Origin: Lachnospiraceae bacterium
GTDB lineage: Bacteria > Bacillota > Clostridia > Lachnospirales > Lachnospiraceae
Assembly: GCA_017544705.1 (NCBI GenBank)
Contig: JAFYDQ010000060.1
Location: 1 to 58,637 of the forward strand
Length of the DNA: 58,637 nucleotides
Direction of reading: 5' to 3'
Shown here in pieces: positions 8,660 through 17,778 of this stretch; the stretch's first letter is position 1; each line of letters opens with the position of its first letter. A program made the position numbers and the translations under genes. A model generated the notes under the pieces. That model did not search any database. It was not told where the DNA came from and was given only the letters and a program-made list of their open reading frames with translations.

Positions 8660-9658
8660 ATGGAGCATATCATTACAAGAGAATTGGAAATATCACAGGA
8701 ACATGCAAGAAATGTATTCGGATCTATTGATACTTTTGTCAAGGATATCGAAAAACGTCTTCATGTTACCCTCGTCAACCGTAACGGGAAACTGAAGATC
8801 ATGGGACGGGAAACCGATACATCGGCTGCCGAAAATGTTCTGCAGCAGTTATTCGCTTTATCGGAACGCGGCACGCAGGTCACCCAGCAACAGGTAAACT
8901 ATATCCTGGATGAAATGGAAGATCCGGAAGGTGTGAGCCTGCTTACCATCGATCAGGATCTGATCTGTCATACCATGAGCGGCAAATGTGTGAAACCCAA
9001 AACCGCCGGGCAAAAAAAATACGTGGATGCGATCAGAAACCATATGATCGTATTCGGACTGGGCCCTGCCGGTACCGGGAAAACATACCTTGCGATGGCG
9101 ATGGCGATTACCGCATTTAAAAATAACGAAGTCGGCAGGATCATCTTGACCAGACCTGCGATCGAGGCAGGAGAGAAGCTCGGATTCCTGCCCGGAGATA
9201 TGCAGAGCAAAGTCGATCCCTACCTGCGTCCGCTTTATGATGCACTTTACCAGATCATGGGAGCCGAAAGCTTCCAGCGGAATATGGAGAAGGGACTGAT
9301 CGAAGTGGCACCGCTTGCATATATGCGCGGACGTACGCTTGATAATGCCTATATTATCCTGGATGAAGCACAAAACACAACTCCGGCACAGATGAAAATG
9401 TTCTTAACAAGGATCGGTTTCGGTTCCAAGGTCGTCATTACCGGTGACCGCACCCAGAAGGATCTGTCTGAAAACACCGTGTCGGGGCTTGACATTGCAC
9501 TTCGCGTATTATCGCATTTGGAAGAGATCGCGTTCTGCAATCTGACGGCCAAGGATGTCGTCAGACACCCGCTTGTCCAAAAGATCGTAAAAGCATATGA
9601 AGATTACGAAGATACCAGGACGAGTACATCCAAGAAGAAAGGGAAGAGCCGGCCATGA
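8660..9658 (+). CDS. phoH: PhoH family protein (predicted ATPase/RNA-binding)
   Basis: PhoH-like P-loop ATPase, found beside ybeY in most Firmicutes and linked to RNA metabolism and ribosome quality control; its biochemical role is not settled. The product (about 332 residues) has a small N-terminal domain, then Walker A GPAGTGKT (nt 9063-9086) and Walker B YIILDEAQNTT (nt 9348-9380), with VVITGDRTQKDL further on and a Lys/Ser-rich tail. Start choice is uncertain: ATG at 8660 or GTG at 8654, as neither has a strong ribosome site. The stop overlaps the ybeY start by four bases (ATGA), so the two are translationally coupled. Confidence 0.93.
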   Translation: MEHIITRELEISQEHARNVFGSIDTFVKDIEKRLHVTLVNRNGKLKIMGRETDTSAAENVLQQLFALSERGTQVTQQQVNYILDEMEDPEGVSLLTIDQDLICHTMSGKCVKPKTAGQKKYVDAIRNHMIVFGLGPAGTGKTYLAMAMAITAFKNNEVGRIILTRPAIEAGEKLGFLPGDMQSKVDPYLRPLYDALYQIMGAESFQRNMEKGLIEVAPLAYMRGRTLDNAYIILDEAQNTTPAQMKMFLTRIGFGSKVVITGDRTQKDLSENTVSGLDIALRVLSHLEEIAFCNLTAKDVVRHPLVQKIVKAYEDYEDTRTSTSKKKGKSRP

Positions 9659-10149
9659 CATATGCCCTGGAAGCAGAGTACATACAAGGGCTCAATATCG
9701 ATTATGAAACGCTGTTTCATCAATCCGTTGATGTCACCCTCGAATACCTTCATTGTCCTTATGAAACGTGTGTAAACCTGTTGCTTACCGATGATGCGGG
9801 AATCCTTGCGATCAACCGTGATATGAGAAATCTTGCCGTGGTAACGGATGTTCTGTCGTTTCCGATGAATACATTTCAGAAGGAGGGCGACTTTTCCTTT
9901 CTGGAAGATGCGCAGGATGCGTTCGATCCGGATACGGGAGAACTGCTTTTGGGAGATATTGTGCTTTCTACGGAACAGGTATTGAAAAATGCCGGTGATT
10001 ACGGACACAGCGTGGAAAGAGAATATTCTTTTCTAATCGTACATAGTATGCTACACTTAACAGGGTTTGACCATATTGAAGAATCAGACCGGATCCGCAT
10101 GGAGGAAGCACAAAAGGCAATCATGCAGATCATCGGAATCTCCAGATAG
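9655..10149 (+). CDS. ybeY: Endoribonuclease YbeY (rRNA maturation factor)
   Basis: Metal-dependent RNase needed for 3' maturation of 16S rRNA and for ribosome quality control. The 164-residue protein shows the defining zinc site HSMLHLTGFDH, giving His130, His134 and His140 as ligands, and the upstream conserved NRDMRNLAVVTDVLSFP region (about residues 58-74), in which the usual NxxYR(G/N)KDxPTDVLSFP pattern is relaxed. It overlaps phoH by four bases. The phoH-ybeY order is a well-known conserved pair in Firmicutes. Confidence 0.95.
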   Translation: MTYALEAEYIQGLNIDYETLFHQSVDVTLEYLHCPYETCVNLLLTDDAGILAINRDMRNLAVVTDVLSFPMNTFQKEGDFSFLEDAQDAFDPDTGELLLGDIVLSTEQVLKNAGDYGHSVEREYSFLIVHSMLHLTGFDHIEESDRIRMEEAQKAIMQIIGISR

Positions 10150-10160
10150 GATTGATACAA

Positions 10161-11807
10161 ATGCCTCAAAAGGAACGTAAAAGTTCCAATTTCATCATCC
10201 AGGGCGGTATCCTTGCGATTACCGGCATCATATCCAGGCTCATTGGACTGCTTTACCGGATGCCTCTGCAGAGGACGATCGGTGATGCAGGTATGGGTTA
10301 TTATTCTGCTGCCTTTCAGATTTATTCCATTATGCTGATCATTTCCTCATACAGCCTGCCGACGGCGGTTTCCAAACTGGTTGCCGCAAGGATTGCAAGA
10401 GGCCATTTTCGTAATGCACGCAAGATCTACAGATGTGCATTGCTTTTCGCCATTCTTTCCGGCGGTGCAACGGGTCTGATCGTGCTGTTCGGCGCGGATT
10501 CGCTTGCAGGAAGTGTCATGCGTCTTGAGAAGAGTGCGATCGCACTCAGAATGCTGGCCCCGACGCTTCTGATCGTGGCACTCATGGGCGTTATCAGAGG
10601 ATATTTTCAGGGTATGGGCTCCATGATGCCCACCGCCATTTCACAACTTGTCGAACAGATCGTCAATGCGATCGTAAGTGTTGTTGCCGCCATCTTGTTA
10701 TTTTCTTACGGAGAAAAGGTCGGCGCGCTGCTGCATGAGAGTGAATATGCATCCGCTTACGGCGCCGCCGGCGGAACCCTCGGTACCGGGGCCGGTGCAC
10801 TGGCAGGTTTTCTGATCCTGGTGATCATGCTGATCTCTTATAACCGTTCCCTGAATCGGGATATTGCCAAAGATCCCGTAAAACATACCGAAGAAACCGG
10901 CAAGATCTTCCGGATATTGCTGCTTACCATTTTACCGATCATATTAAGTACAACCATTTATAATGTCAGCGATACGATCGATCAGGGGGTCTTTAATTAC
11001 GTTATGGATCTGAAGAACCTTGGGGCAAGAAAAGCAGAACTGTGGGGGATTTTTTCCACAAAATACCGTGTTCTCACAAATGTTCCGATCGCACTGTCGA
11101 GTGCCCTGTGTTCATCCATGATGCCGACACTGACCGCAAGTATCGAACGCGGTGAATTGAAACAAGCCCGGCATAAAGTTGCGCTTGCCACCCGTTTTGT
11201 GATGATCTTGTCCATTCCCTGTGCAGTAGGTCTGGCTGTCCTCGGACGTCCCATCATTTCCATTTTGTTCAAGGGTGAAGTCAACCTTCCCGCCAAGCTA
11301 TTGGCATTCGGGTCCGTTTCGGTCGTTTTTTATTCCCTCTCAACCCTTTCAAACGGTGTTTTACAGGGCATTGATAAGATGAGGATACCGGTAAGAAATG
11401 CGTTTATTGCTCTGATCGTTCATCTTGGCATCTTATATGTGACACTTCAGATATTTGAATGGCAGTTGTACGGTGTTGTCGTTTCATGTATCTTTTTCGG
11501 ATTCCTCATGAGCCTGTTTAACTGGCTGAGCATCCGTAAACATCTGGATTATAAGCAGGAAGTCATCCGTACGTTTGTCATCCCGCTGTTAGCCTCCCTT
11601 TTGATGGGAATCGTTGTAGGAGCGCTCTATTTTGTCTGTGCCAAATTCCTGCCGATGATCCTTTCCGTTACGATCGCGATCGTTGTCGGTGCTTGCGTAT
11701 ATTTTGTTTTGCTTATTAAACTGGGCGGTGTCCGGGAAAATGAGATCCGCAGTTTCCCCGGCGGCGACTTCTTAGCTAACATCGCGATCAATATGCATTT
11801 GCTGTAA
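10161..11807 (+). CDS. Polysaccharide biosynthesis/flippase protein, SpoVB-like (MOP superfamily)
   Basis: Multi-pass membrane flippase of the MOP (MATE/MurJ/polysaccharide exporter) superfamily. The 548-residue protein has about 14 hydrophobic segments and starts with the family motif around GGILAITGIISRLIGLLYR, followed by GYYSAAFQIYSIML. It is closest in character to the SpoVB/YtgP/MurJ-related group of Firmicutes, which move lipid-linked cell-wall precursors, in SpoVB during spore cortex formation. Substrate cannot be told from sequence, and these genomes usually hold several paralogues. I chose ATG 10161, preceded by AGATAGGA at 10144-10151, over TTG 10152. It lies between ybeY and two flavoprotein genes. 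Confidence 0.88.
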   Translation: MPQKERKSSNFIIQGGILAITGIISRLIGLLYRMPLQRTIGDAGMGYYSAAFQIYSIMLIISSYSLPTAVSKLVAARIARGHFRNARKIYRCALLFAILSGGATGLIVLFGADSLAGSVMRLEKSAIALRMLAPTLLIVALMGVIRGYFQGMGSMMPTAISQLVEQIVNAIVSVVAAILLFSYGEKVGALLHESEYASAYGAAGGTLGTGAGALAGFLILVIMLISYNRSLNRDIAKDPVKHTEETGKIFRILLLTILPIILSTTIYNVSDTIDQGVFNYVMDLKNLGARKAELWGIFSTKYRVLTNVPIALSSALCSSMMPTLTASIERGELKQARHKVALATRFVMILSIPCAVGLAVLGRPIISILFKGEVNLPAKLLAFGSVSVVFYSLSTLSNGVLQGIDKMRIPVRNAFIALIVHLGILYVTLQIFEWQLYGVVVSCIFFGFLMSLFNWLSIRKHLDYKQEVIRTFVIPLLASLLMGIVVGALYFVCAKFLPMILSVTIAIVVGACVYFVLLIKLGGVRENEIRSFPGGDFLANIAINMHLL

Positions 11808-11815
11808 GGAGACTT

Positions 11816-13066
11816 ATGAAGATCATTGTCGTTGGCGGCGGTGCTTCCGGAATGTGCGCTGCGATCATTGCCGCAAGAGCGGGATGCGAAGTGACGATCA
11901 TAGAAGGTTTGAGCCGGATCGGAAAAAAACTGCTTTCTACCGGAAACGGACGATGTAATTTAAGCAATACGGATCAGTCCATCCTGCATTACCACGGTCT
12001 GCAAAGCGAAGAAGACACACGTTCCCTGGTACAAAAGGTTTTTTCTGTTTATGATCAGGAAGAACTCCTTTCTTTTTTCAGGGAACTCGGCCTTTTGACA
12101 AGGGAGAGAGGGCCCTATATTTATCCGGCAAGCGAACAGGCATCCTCTGTTCTGGATTGCCTGCGATTCGGGCTATCACATGAGAAGATCCGCGTTATTT
12201 GCGATCGTATCGTTCAAATGATAAAGCCATGTAAGAACGGGATACTCGTACAAACAGATCAGGACAGTCATACCGCTGACCGCGTGATCTATACGGCGGG
12301 GTCCAAAGCCGGCCTGAAAGAGAACAGTTTTGACGGATATAACGTGATCAGAAACTGCGGTCATACTTTGATGGGACCGCTTCCCGCGCTGGTACAGCTG
12401 AAGAGTGACACGAAGTTCTTTAAACCGCTTGCAGGTATCCGTGTGAACGCCGGGATCTGCCTGCTTGATGAAACGGATAAGATCCTTGCTGATGAGCAGG
12501 GAGAATTACAATTGAATGCATACGGGTTCTCCGGAATTCCGACTTTACAGGTGAGTTATCTGGCATCAAAATATCTCGCAGATCATCAAACCGTTTATGC
12601 GATGCTTGATCTTTTGCCGGATATGGATGATGAAGCATGTTATCATTACCTGCTGCAAAGAGGGCAGTGCTGCCTTGACAGAACGGCGGAATCTTTTCTG
12701 ATCGGAATGCTCCATAAAAATCTCGGGATCGCGCTCGTAAAAGCAGCCGGAATCCCGCTGCATATGCCCGTGTCCGGATTTACGGAAGAAACCTACCGGA
12801 AACTATGCCTTCAGATCAAACATCTGCGCGTTCCCGTTCTTGGCACCAACGGTTTTACCAATGCACAGGTTTGCGCAGGGGGTGTGAATCTGAAAGAAGT
12901 GAAAGAAACCCTGGAGTCCAAATTGATCCCCGGCCTTTTTCTTGCCGGCGAGATCCTTGATGTACACGGTGATTGCGGCGGATATAACCTGCAATGGGCG
13001 TTCCTTTCGGGGATGCTTGCAGGCAGGAACGCATCCGGCGTAATTTCAATGACGGATAACCCATGA
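11816..13066 (+). CDS. BaiN/RdsA-type NAD(P)/FAD-dependent oxidoreductase (HI0933 family)
   Basis: Flavoprotein of the HI0933/YhiN family; one member is BaiN, proposed to act in bile-acid 7-dehydroxylation, but most members have no proven substrate. The 416-residue protein opens with the dinucleotide-binding fold VVGGGASGMCAAIIAARAG (about residues 5-23), has the family motif GKKLLSTGNGRCNLSN (about 41-56), and ends with the FAD contact LAGEILDVHGDCGGYNLQWA (about 376-395). It overlaps the next flavoprotein gene by four bases. Assigning it to bile-acid metabolism would be an overreach; no bai genes are nearby. Confidence 0.9.
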   Translation: MKIIVVGGGASGMCAAIIAARAGCEVTIIEGLSRIGKKLLSTGNGRCNLSNTDQSILHYHGLQSEEDTRSLVQKVFSVYDQEELLSFFRELGLLTRERGPYIYPASEQASSVLDCLRFGLSHEKIRVICDRIVQMIKPCKNGILVQTDQDSHTADRVIYTAGSKAGLKENSFDGYNVIRNCGHTLMGPLPALVQLKSDTKFFKPLAGIRVNAGICLLDETDKILADEQGELQLNAYGFSGIPTLQVSYLASKYLADHQTVYAMLDLLPDMDDEACYHYLLQRGQCCLDRTAESFLIGMLHKNLGIALVKAAGIPLHMPVSGFTEETYRKLCLQIKHLRVPVLGTNGFTNAQVCAGGVNLKEVKETLESKLIPGLFLAGEILDVHGDCGGYNLQWAFLSGMLAGRNASGVISMTDNP

Positions 13067-14718
13067 TCAGACTGGAACAGATCAAACTGCCGATCGGACA
13101 TGATACGGCCGCACTCAATAAAAAGATCGCCAAGAAATTACGGATTCGGGATCTTGCAAATCTGCCGGAATACCGGATCGCAAGACGTTCATTGGATGCA
13201 AGATGGAAACCGGATCTTTTTTATGTCTATACGATCGATGTGTTTCCGGAACCCGGATTGGAAGCACAGCTTCAAAACGTATGCAGGGATTCCGGCGTTC
13301 TTTTCACGAAAGATTTATCCTACGTCCTTCCGGAAGCGGTAAAATCCATGCAGCAATCAAGACCGGTTGTTGTCGGAAGCGGGCCGGCGGGCCTGTTTTG
13401 CGCTTATCTGCTGGCGAGTTGCAATCTTGCGCCGATCGTTGTGGAACGCGGTGAGTGCGTAGAGAAGCGCAGCATCCGGGTCAATAAAGTATGGGACGGC
13501 AGTTCGGAACTGAACGGCGAATCGAATGTACAATTCGGAGAGGGCGGAGCAGGAACCTTCTCGGACGGAAAACTGAATACACTTGTCAAAGACAAGATGC
13601 ACCGGAACAGATTTGTCCTGGAGACATTTGTAAAGTTCGGTGCACCCGAAGAGATCGTTTATGTTGCCAAACCGCATCTTGGAACAGATATGCTGAAACG
13701 CATCGTTAAAAACATGCGAGAGGGCATAGCGGCAATGGGCGGAACGTTTCTTTTCGGATTACGGCTTTCTGATCTGCAGATCCGGGACGGCAAAATCGGT
13801 TCTTTATATTTTACGGAAAATGAACACCATGATGTTCTGCCGGAAGGTTTTATCCGTGAAAATGACGGGACGATCCGCTATGCGACCGACCGGCTGGTGT
13901 TGGCGATCGGACATTCGGCAAGGGATACTTTTTCCATGCTCCATGAAAAGGGGCTGCATATGGAACAGAAGAATTTTGCCATCGGTGTCCGGATGGAACA
14001 TAAGCAGGAAGTGATCGACCGTGCACAATACGGCGAGGGTCATGATACAGATCTTCCGCCTGCGGATTATAAACTCACGAAACAGTGTGCAAACGGACGG
14101 AGCGTATATTCATTTTGTATGTGTCCCGGCGGGTTTGTCGTAAATGCTTCCTCCGAAGCCGGCGCACTTGCCGTAAACGGTATGAGCTACAGTACCAGGG
14201 ATTCCGGCAATGCCAACGCCGCCATCATTGTTTCTGTTGACGCGGCCGATTTCGGATCCGATCATCCGCTGGCCGGATTATCCTATCAGAGAGAACTTGA
14301 AAAGAAAGCCTATGAGATCGGAAACGGCTGTATTCCCGTGCAGCGGTACGAAGACTTTAAAAACAACAGGACATCAACATCGTTTTGTTCCATCAGGCCT
14401 GTTATGAAAGGAAAACATCGTTTTGCAAATCTCAGGGAATTGTTTTCAGAATCCATCACCGATGCGCTGCTTGAGGCAATTGATTCTTTTGACCTGAAGA
14501 TTTCCGGATATGCCGACCCTGATGCATTAATGTCGGGCGTTGAGAGCAGGACTTCTTCCCCCGTCAGGATCGTCAGGGATCAGGACTACCTGAGTAATAT
14601 CAAAGGGATTTACCCGTGCGGAGAGGGCGCCGGATATGCCGGCGGGATCACTAGTGCGGCAATGGACGGCATGAAAGTCGCGGAAGCGATCATTCACGAA
14701 TATCATCATATTATTTAA
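13063..14718 (+). CDS. Uncharacterised FAD-dependent dehydrogenase (COG2509-like)
   Basis: Predicted flavin-dependent oxidoreductase of 551 residues with no known substrate. It has a short N-terminal domain of about 95 residues with an alpha/beta pattern, then a Rossmann FAD site VVVGSGPAGLFCAYLLAS (about 101-118), a GEGGAGTFSDGKLNT motif (about 164-178) characteristic of this family, and the C-terminal FAD-binding YPCGEGAGYAGGITSAAMDG (about 517-536). It overlaps the upstream BaiN-like gene by four bases, so the two flavoproteins are co-transcribed and may act in related redox steps, though nothing here names the reaction. Confidence 0.88.
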   Translation: MIRLEQIKLPIGHDTAALNKKIAKKLRIRDLANLPEYRIARRSLDARWKPDLFYVYTIDVFPEPGLEAQLQNVCRDSGVLFTKDLSYVLPEAVKSMQQSRPVVVGSGPAGLFCAYLLASCNLAPIVVERGECVEKRSIRVNKVWDGSSELNGESNVQFGEGGAGTFSDGKLNTLVKDKMHRNRFVLETFVKFGAPEEIVYVAKPHLGTDMLKRIVKNMREGIAAMGGTFLFGLRLSDLQIRDGKIGSLYFTENEHHDVLPEGFIRENDGTIRYATDRLVLAIGHSARDTFSMLHEKGLHMEQKNFAIGVRMEHKQEVIDRAQYGEGHDTDLPPADYKLTKQCANGRSVYSFCMCPGGFVVNASSEAGALAVNGMSYSTRDSGNANAAIIVSVDAADFGSDHPLAGLSYQRELEKKAYEIGNGCIPVQRYEDFKNNRTSTSFCSIRPVMKGKHRFANLRELFSESITDALLEAIDSFDLKISGYADPDALMSGVESRTSSPVRIVRDQDYLSNIKGIYPCGEGAGYAGGITSAAMDGMKVAEAIIHEYHHII

Positions 14719-14729
14719 GAGGACGGATC

Positions 14730-15602
14730 ATGAGTAAAACACAAGAACAGGAACTGCGCAGTAAGCTTAAGGAGCGCAAAAGGATCGTCGTAAAGATCGG
14801 TTCTTCCAGTCTGCATCATATGTCAACAGGTGAATTGAATCTGACTAAAATGGAGCGGCTGGTCAGAGAACTCTGTGAATTACGCAACCAGGGAAAAGAA
14901 GTCATCCTGGTTTCATCCGGTGCGATCGCTGTCGGGAAAAAGACCCTGAACCTGACACCGGGCGATTCCGAAATACCGCTGAAACAAGCCTGTGCCGCGA
15001 TCGGTCAGGCGAAACTGATGATGATCTATGAGCGGTTATTCGCGGAATATAATCATCTGACAGCCCAGATCCTCATGACCAAGCATACGATCGTTGACCA
15101 GATCAACCGCACCAACGCGCAGAATACCTTCACGCAGCTCTTAAAACTCGGCGTGATCCCTGTTGTCAACGAAAACGATACGGTTGCCGTTCATGAAGTG
15201 GAAGATACCATCGGTGACAATGATTTTCTTTCCGCTGTCGTATGTGCACTTGTTGATGCAGATCTCCTGATCCTGCTTTCCGATATTGACGGGCTCTATA
15301 CGGACGATCCCAGAGAACACAAGAATGCAAAATTCATTGATGTCGTGGAACATCTGGATGATAATCTGATGCGGATGGGAAAAGAGTCCACCGGAAGCGC
15401 TGTCGGGACAGGCGGAATGAGTGCCAAACTCCATGCCGCTACCGTCGCCGTTAATTCCGGTGCGGATATGGTCATTGCAAACGGAAAGGATGTCGCCGTG
15501 ATCCATAAGATCATGGAAGGCCGGAAATACGGCACATTGTTTGTAGGAAAAAGAGATGATCGGTTCAAAATCGCCGATTACATCATCGGTACCGGAAAAT
15601 GA
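14730..15602 (+). CDS. proB: Glutamate 5-kinase
   Basis: Phosphorylates L-glutamate to gamma-glutamyl phosphate, the first step of proline synthesis. The 290-residue protein is an amino-acid kinase: VVKIGSSSL (about residues 20-28) for phosphate binding, VSSGAIAVGKK (about 60-70), VVNENDTVA (about 145-153) and the C-terminal GTGGMSAKLHAA (about 225-236). It lacks the PUA domain found in the longer enterobacterial enzyme, which is usual for short ProB forms. The next enzyme, ProA, is not adjacent: the DUF896 gene starts inside the last codons (overlap ATGA at 15599), although proA often follows proB in relatives. Confidence 0.94.
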   Translation: MSKTQEQELRSKLKERKRIVVKIGSSSLHHMSTGELNLTKMERLVRELCELRNQGKEVILVSSGAIAVGKKTLNLTPGDSEIPLKQACAAIGQAKLMMIYERLFAEYNHLTAQILMTKHTIVDQINRTNAQNTFTQLLKLGVIPVVNENDTVAVHEVEDTIGDNDFLSAVVCALVDADLLILLSDIDGLYTDDPREHKNAKFIDVVEHLDDNLMRMGKESTGSAVGTGGMSAKLHAATVAVNSGADMVIANGKDVAVIHKIMEGRKYGTLFVGKRDDRFKIADYIIGTGK

Positions 15603-15814
15603 CAATGGAAGAGCGCATTGCAAGGATCAATGCTTTGTATCATAAATCACAGTCTGTCGGCCTGACGGAAGAAGAAAAGGCGGAACAAAAGCTTCTGCGC
15701 CAGGAATATATACAGAGTATCCGTAATTCTCTGAAATCCCAACTGGATAACATTGACATTCAGAACGAAGACGGAAGTATCACGAATCTCGGTGAAAAAT
15801 ATGGAAAAAAATGA
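15599..15814 (+). CDS. DUF896 domain-containing small protein (YnzC-like)
   Basis: A 71-residue cytoplasmic protein of the DUF896 family, known from B. subtilis YnzC and often controlled by LexA there; the molecular function is unknown. Two N-terminal helices form a hairpin (RIARINALYHKSQSVGLTEE then EKAEQKLLRQEYIQSIRNSL), followed by a less ordered tail. It overlaps proB by four bases and the folate cyclo-ligase gene by 14 bases, so it sits in one operon with both. No LexA-like box is visible near it. Confidence 0.88.
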   Translation: MTMEERIARINALYHKSQSVGLTEEEKAEQKLLRQEYIQSIRNSLKSQLDNIDIQNEDGSITNLGEKYGKK

Positions 15815-16355
15815 AATCAGGAAACGGATCCTGTCAGCGCGTGATGCACTCAGTGATCAGGACTGCATGGAAATGAGTACATCAATCCTTAAAAAACTGC
15901 TGAAAACAGATGCATTTTTACGCGCATGGAAAGTCGGGTTGTATGCATCCGTGAAAAATGAAGTGATCACGTATCCGCTGATCGGTAAGTCTGCCATGCT
16001 CGATAAAGGAGTGGCTTTCCCGAAGATAACGGATCCTGTACACAAAAAGATGGTTTTCCGTTATGTTTTGGGGATGAACGATCTTAAGACCGGAACATTC
16101 GGTATTTTAGAGCCGCAGGAAAACACCACCGTTATGGAACAGCCGGATGTGATCATCCTGCCGGTTGTTGCTTTTGACTCCATGCTTAACCGGATCGGCC
16201 AGGGCGGCGGATACTATGACGTTTATCTGAAAGCACATCCTAAAGCATACAAGATCGGTCTGGCTTATGAATTCCAGAAAACTGACAGCATTCCCCGAAA
16301 AGACTGGGATGTCCCGCTTGATCTGATCATTACGGAAGAGCAAATTTATGAATGA
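15801..16355 (+). CDS. 5-formyltetrahydrofolate cyclo-ligase
   Basis: Converts 5-formyl-THF to 5,10-methenyl-THF with ATP, returning stored folate to one-carbon metabolism. The 184-residue product has the family features: an N-terminal KNEIRKRILSARDAL, the GTFGILEP substrate loop (about residues 94-101), and the diagnostic FDSMLNRIGQGGGYYDVYL (about 127-145), which forms the nucleotide/folate site. The ATG at 15801 gives the expected N-terminus; the frame is open further upstream but only inside the DUF896 gene. It overlaps miaB by eight bases. Confidence 0.92.
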   Translation: MEKNEIRKRILSARDALSDQDCMEMSTSILKKLLKTDAFLRAWKVGLYASVKNEVITYPLIGKSAMLDKGVAFPKITDPVHKKMVFRYVLGMNDLKTGTFGILEPQENTTVMEQPDVIILPVVAFDSMLNRIGQGGGYYDVYLKAHPKAYKIGLAYEFQKTDSIPRKDWDVPLDLIITEEQIYE

Positions 16356-17778
16356 AGAAGCAAACATCGTTCCGGTAACAGAACCGGAAAGGCAAAATCA
16401 TTATATCGGAGAAGTGGCAAAACTGCTTCGTGCACGCGAGAAATCACTTCAAAGAAAGCTGACCTGTTATATCGCTACATTCGGCTGTCAGATGAATGCC
16501 AGGGATTCCGAAAAACTGCTTGGGATACTGAAAGCAGTCGGATACGTGGAAACAGAAGATGAAAGAAGCGCTGATCTGGTACTCATGAACACCTGTACGG
16601 TCAGGGATAATGCCGATCAGCGGGTATACGGAAGGCTGGGTGTGTTAAAGGGCTATAAGCAGGAGCATCCGGACATGCTCATCGGTCTGTGCGGCTGCAT
16701 GATGCAGGAACCATCCGTGATCGAAAAGATCCAAAAAAGCTATCCGCACGTAGATCTGATCTTCGGGACACATAACATCTATAAACTGGCAGAATTGCTT
16801 TACCGGCTGCTCACGGAACAAAGACCGGTTATCGAGATCCTTGATCATGCGGATACGGTTGTGGAAGATATCCCGACAGAGCGGAAATACCCCTTCAAAT
16901 CCGGTGTGAACATCATGTTCGGGTGTGATAAATTCTGCAGCTATTGCATAGTACCATATGTTCGCGGCAGGGAACGATCCCGTGAAATGGATGATATTCT
17001 CTGTGAGATCAGGCGTCTTGCTGATTCGGGCGTAATCGAAGTCATGCTCCTTGGGCAGAACGTAAATTCCTACGGAAAGCATTGCCGCAAGGAGGTTGAC
17101 TTTGCAACGCTGTTAAAAGAAGTCGAAAAGATCGAAGGAATCTCAAGGATCCGGTTTATGACACCGCATCCGCAGGATTTTTCCGATGACGTGATCTCTG
17201 TGATCCGTGATTCGGAAAAGATCTGCAGACATATCCATCTGCCGCTGCAATCCGGCAGTTCCAGAATCCTGAAACTGATGAACAGGCATTATACCAAAGA
17301 ATCGTATCTTCAACTTGCGGAAAAAATACGTAAGCAGATCCCGGATGTTGCCATTACGACAGATATTATCGTCGGGTTTCCGACGGAAACGGAAGAAGAT
17401 ATTGAAGATACTCTGGATGTGATCAGAAAAGTCGGATTTGATAATGCTTTTACCTTCATATATTCCAAAAGAACGGGTACACCGGCTGCATCCATGGATG
17501 GGCAGGTGAGTGAAGCATTTATTAAAGAGCAGTTTGCGAGAGTCCTGCAACTGGTGCAGGAAACTTCCAAAGTCCGTGCACAGGGGCTTGAAGGGCAGGT
17601 TACCGACGTCCTTGTGGAAGAGATCAACGAACATGATCCGAATCTCTTGACCGGCAGAATGAGCAATAATCTGCTCGTACATTTTCCCGCCGATCCTGCC
17701 CTGATCGGTAAGATCGTGCCCGTCAGATTGGCGGAATGCAAGGGGTTTTATTATCTGGGCGTTCTTCAGAACAACTGA
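16348..17778 (+). CDS. miaB: tRNA-2-methylthio-N6-dimethylallyladenosine synthase MiaB
   Basis: Radical-SAM methylthiotransferase that adds a methylthio group to i6A37 in tRNAs reading U-starting codons. The 476-residue protein has the UPF0004 domain with its iron-sulfur cysteines Cys47, Cys83 and Cys117, the radical SAM motif CDKFCSYC (Cys193, Cys197, Cys200), and a C-terminal TRAM RNA-binding domain (about 405-472). An N-terminal extension of about 35 residues is common in Firmicutes MiaB. In related genomes mutS-mutL commonly follow; here they lie about 38 kb downstream. Its 3' end overlaps the convergent LysR gene by 13 bases. Confidence 0.96.
   Translation: MNEEANIVPVTEPERQNHYIGEVAKLLRAREKSLQRKLTCYIATFGCQMNARDSEKLLGILKAVGYVETEDERSADLVLMNTCTVRDNADQRVYGRLGVLKGYKQEHPDMLIGLCGCMMQEPSVIEKIQKSYPHVDLIFGTHNIYKLAELLYRLLTEQRPVIEILDHADTVVEDIPTERKYPFKSGVNIMFGCDKFCSYCIVPYVRGRERSREMDDILCEIRRLADSGVIEVMLLGQNVNSYGKHCRKEVDFATLLKEVEKIEGISRIRFMTPHPQDFSDDVISVIRDSEKICRHIHLPLQSGSSRILKLMNRHYTKESYLQLAEKIRKQIPDVAITTDIIVGFPTETEEDIEDTLDVIRKVGFDNAFTFIYSKRTGTPAASMDGQVSEAFIKEQFARVLQLVQETSKVRAQGLEGQVTDVLVEEINEHDPNLLTGRMSNNLLVHFPADPALIGKIVPVRLAECKGFYYLGVLQNN

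Noticed and set aside
11816..14718. Bile-acid (bai) gene cluster
   Set aside because: Only a BaiN-like flavoprotein is present, a widespread family; no other bai genes accompany it.
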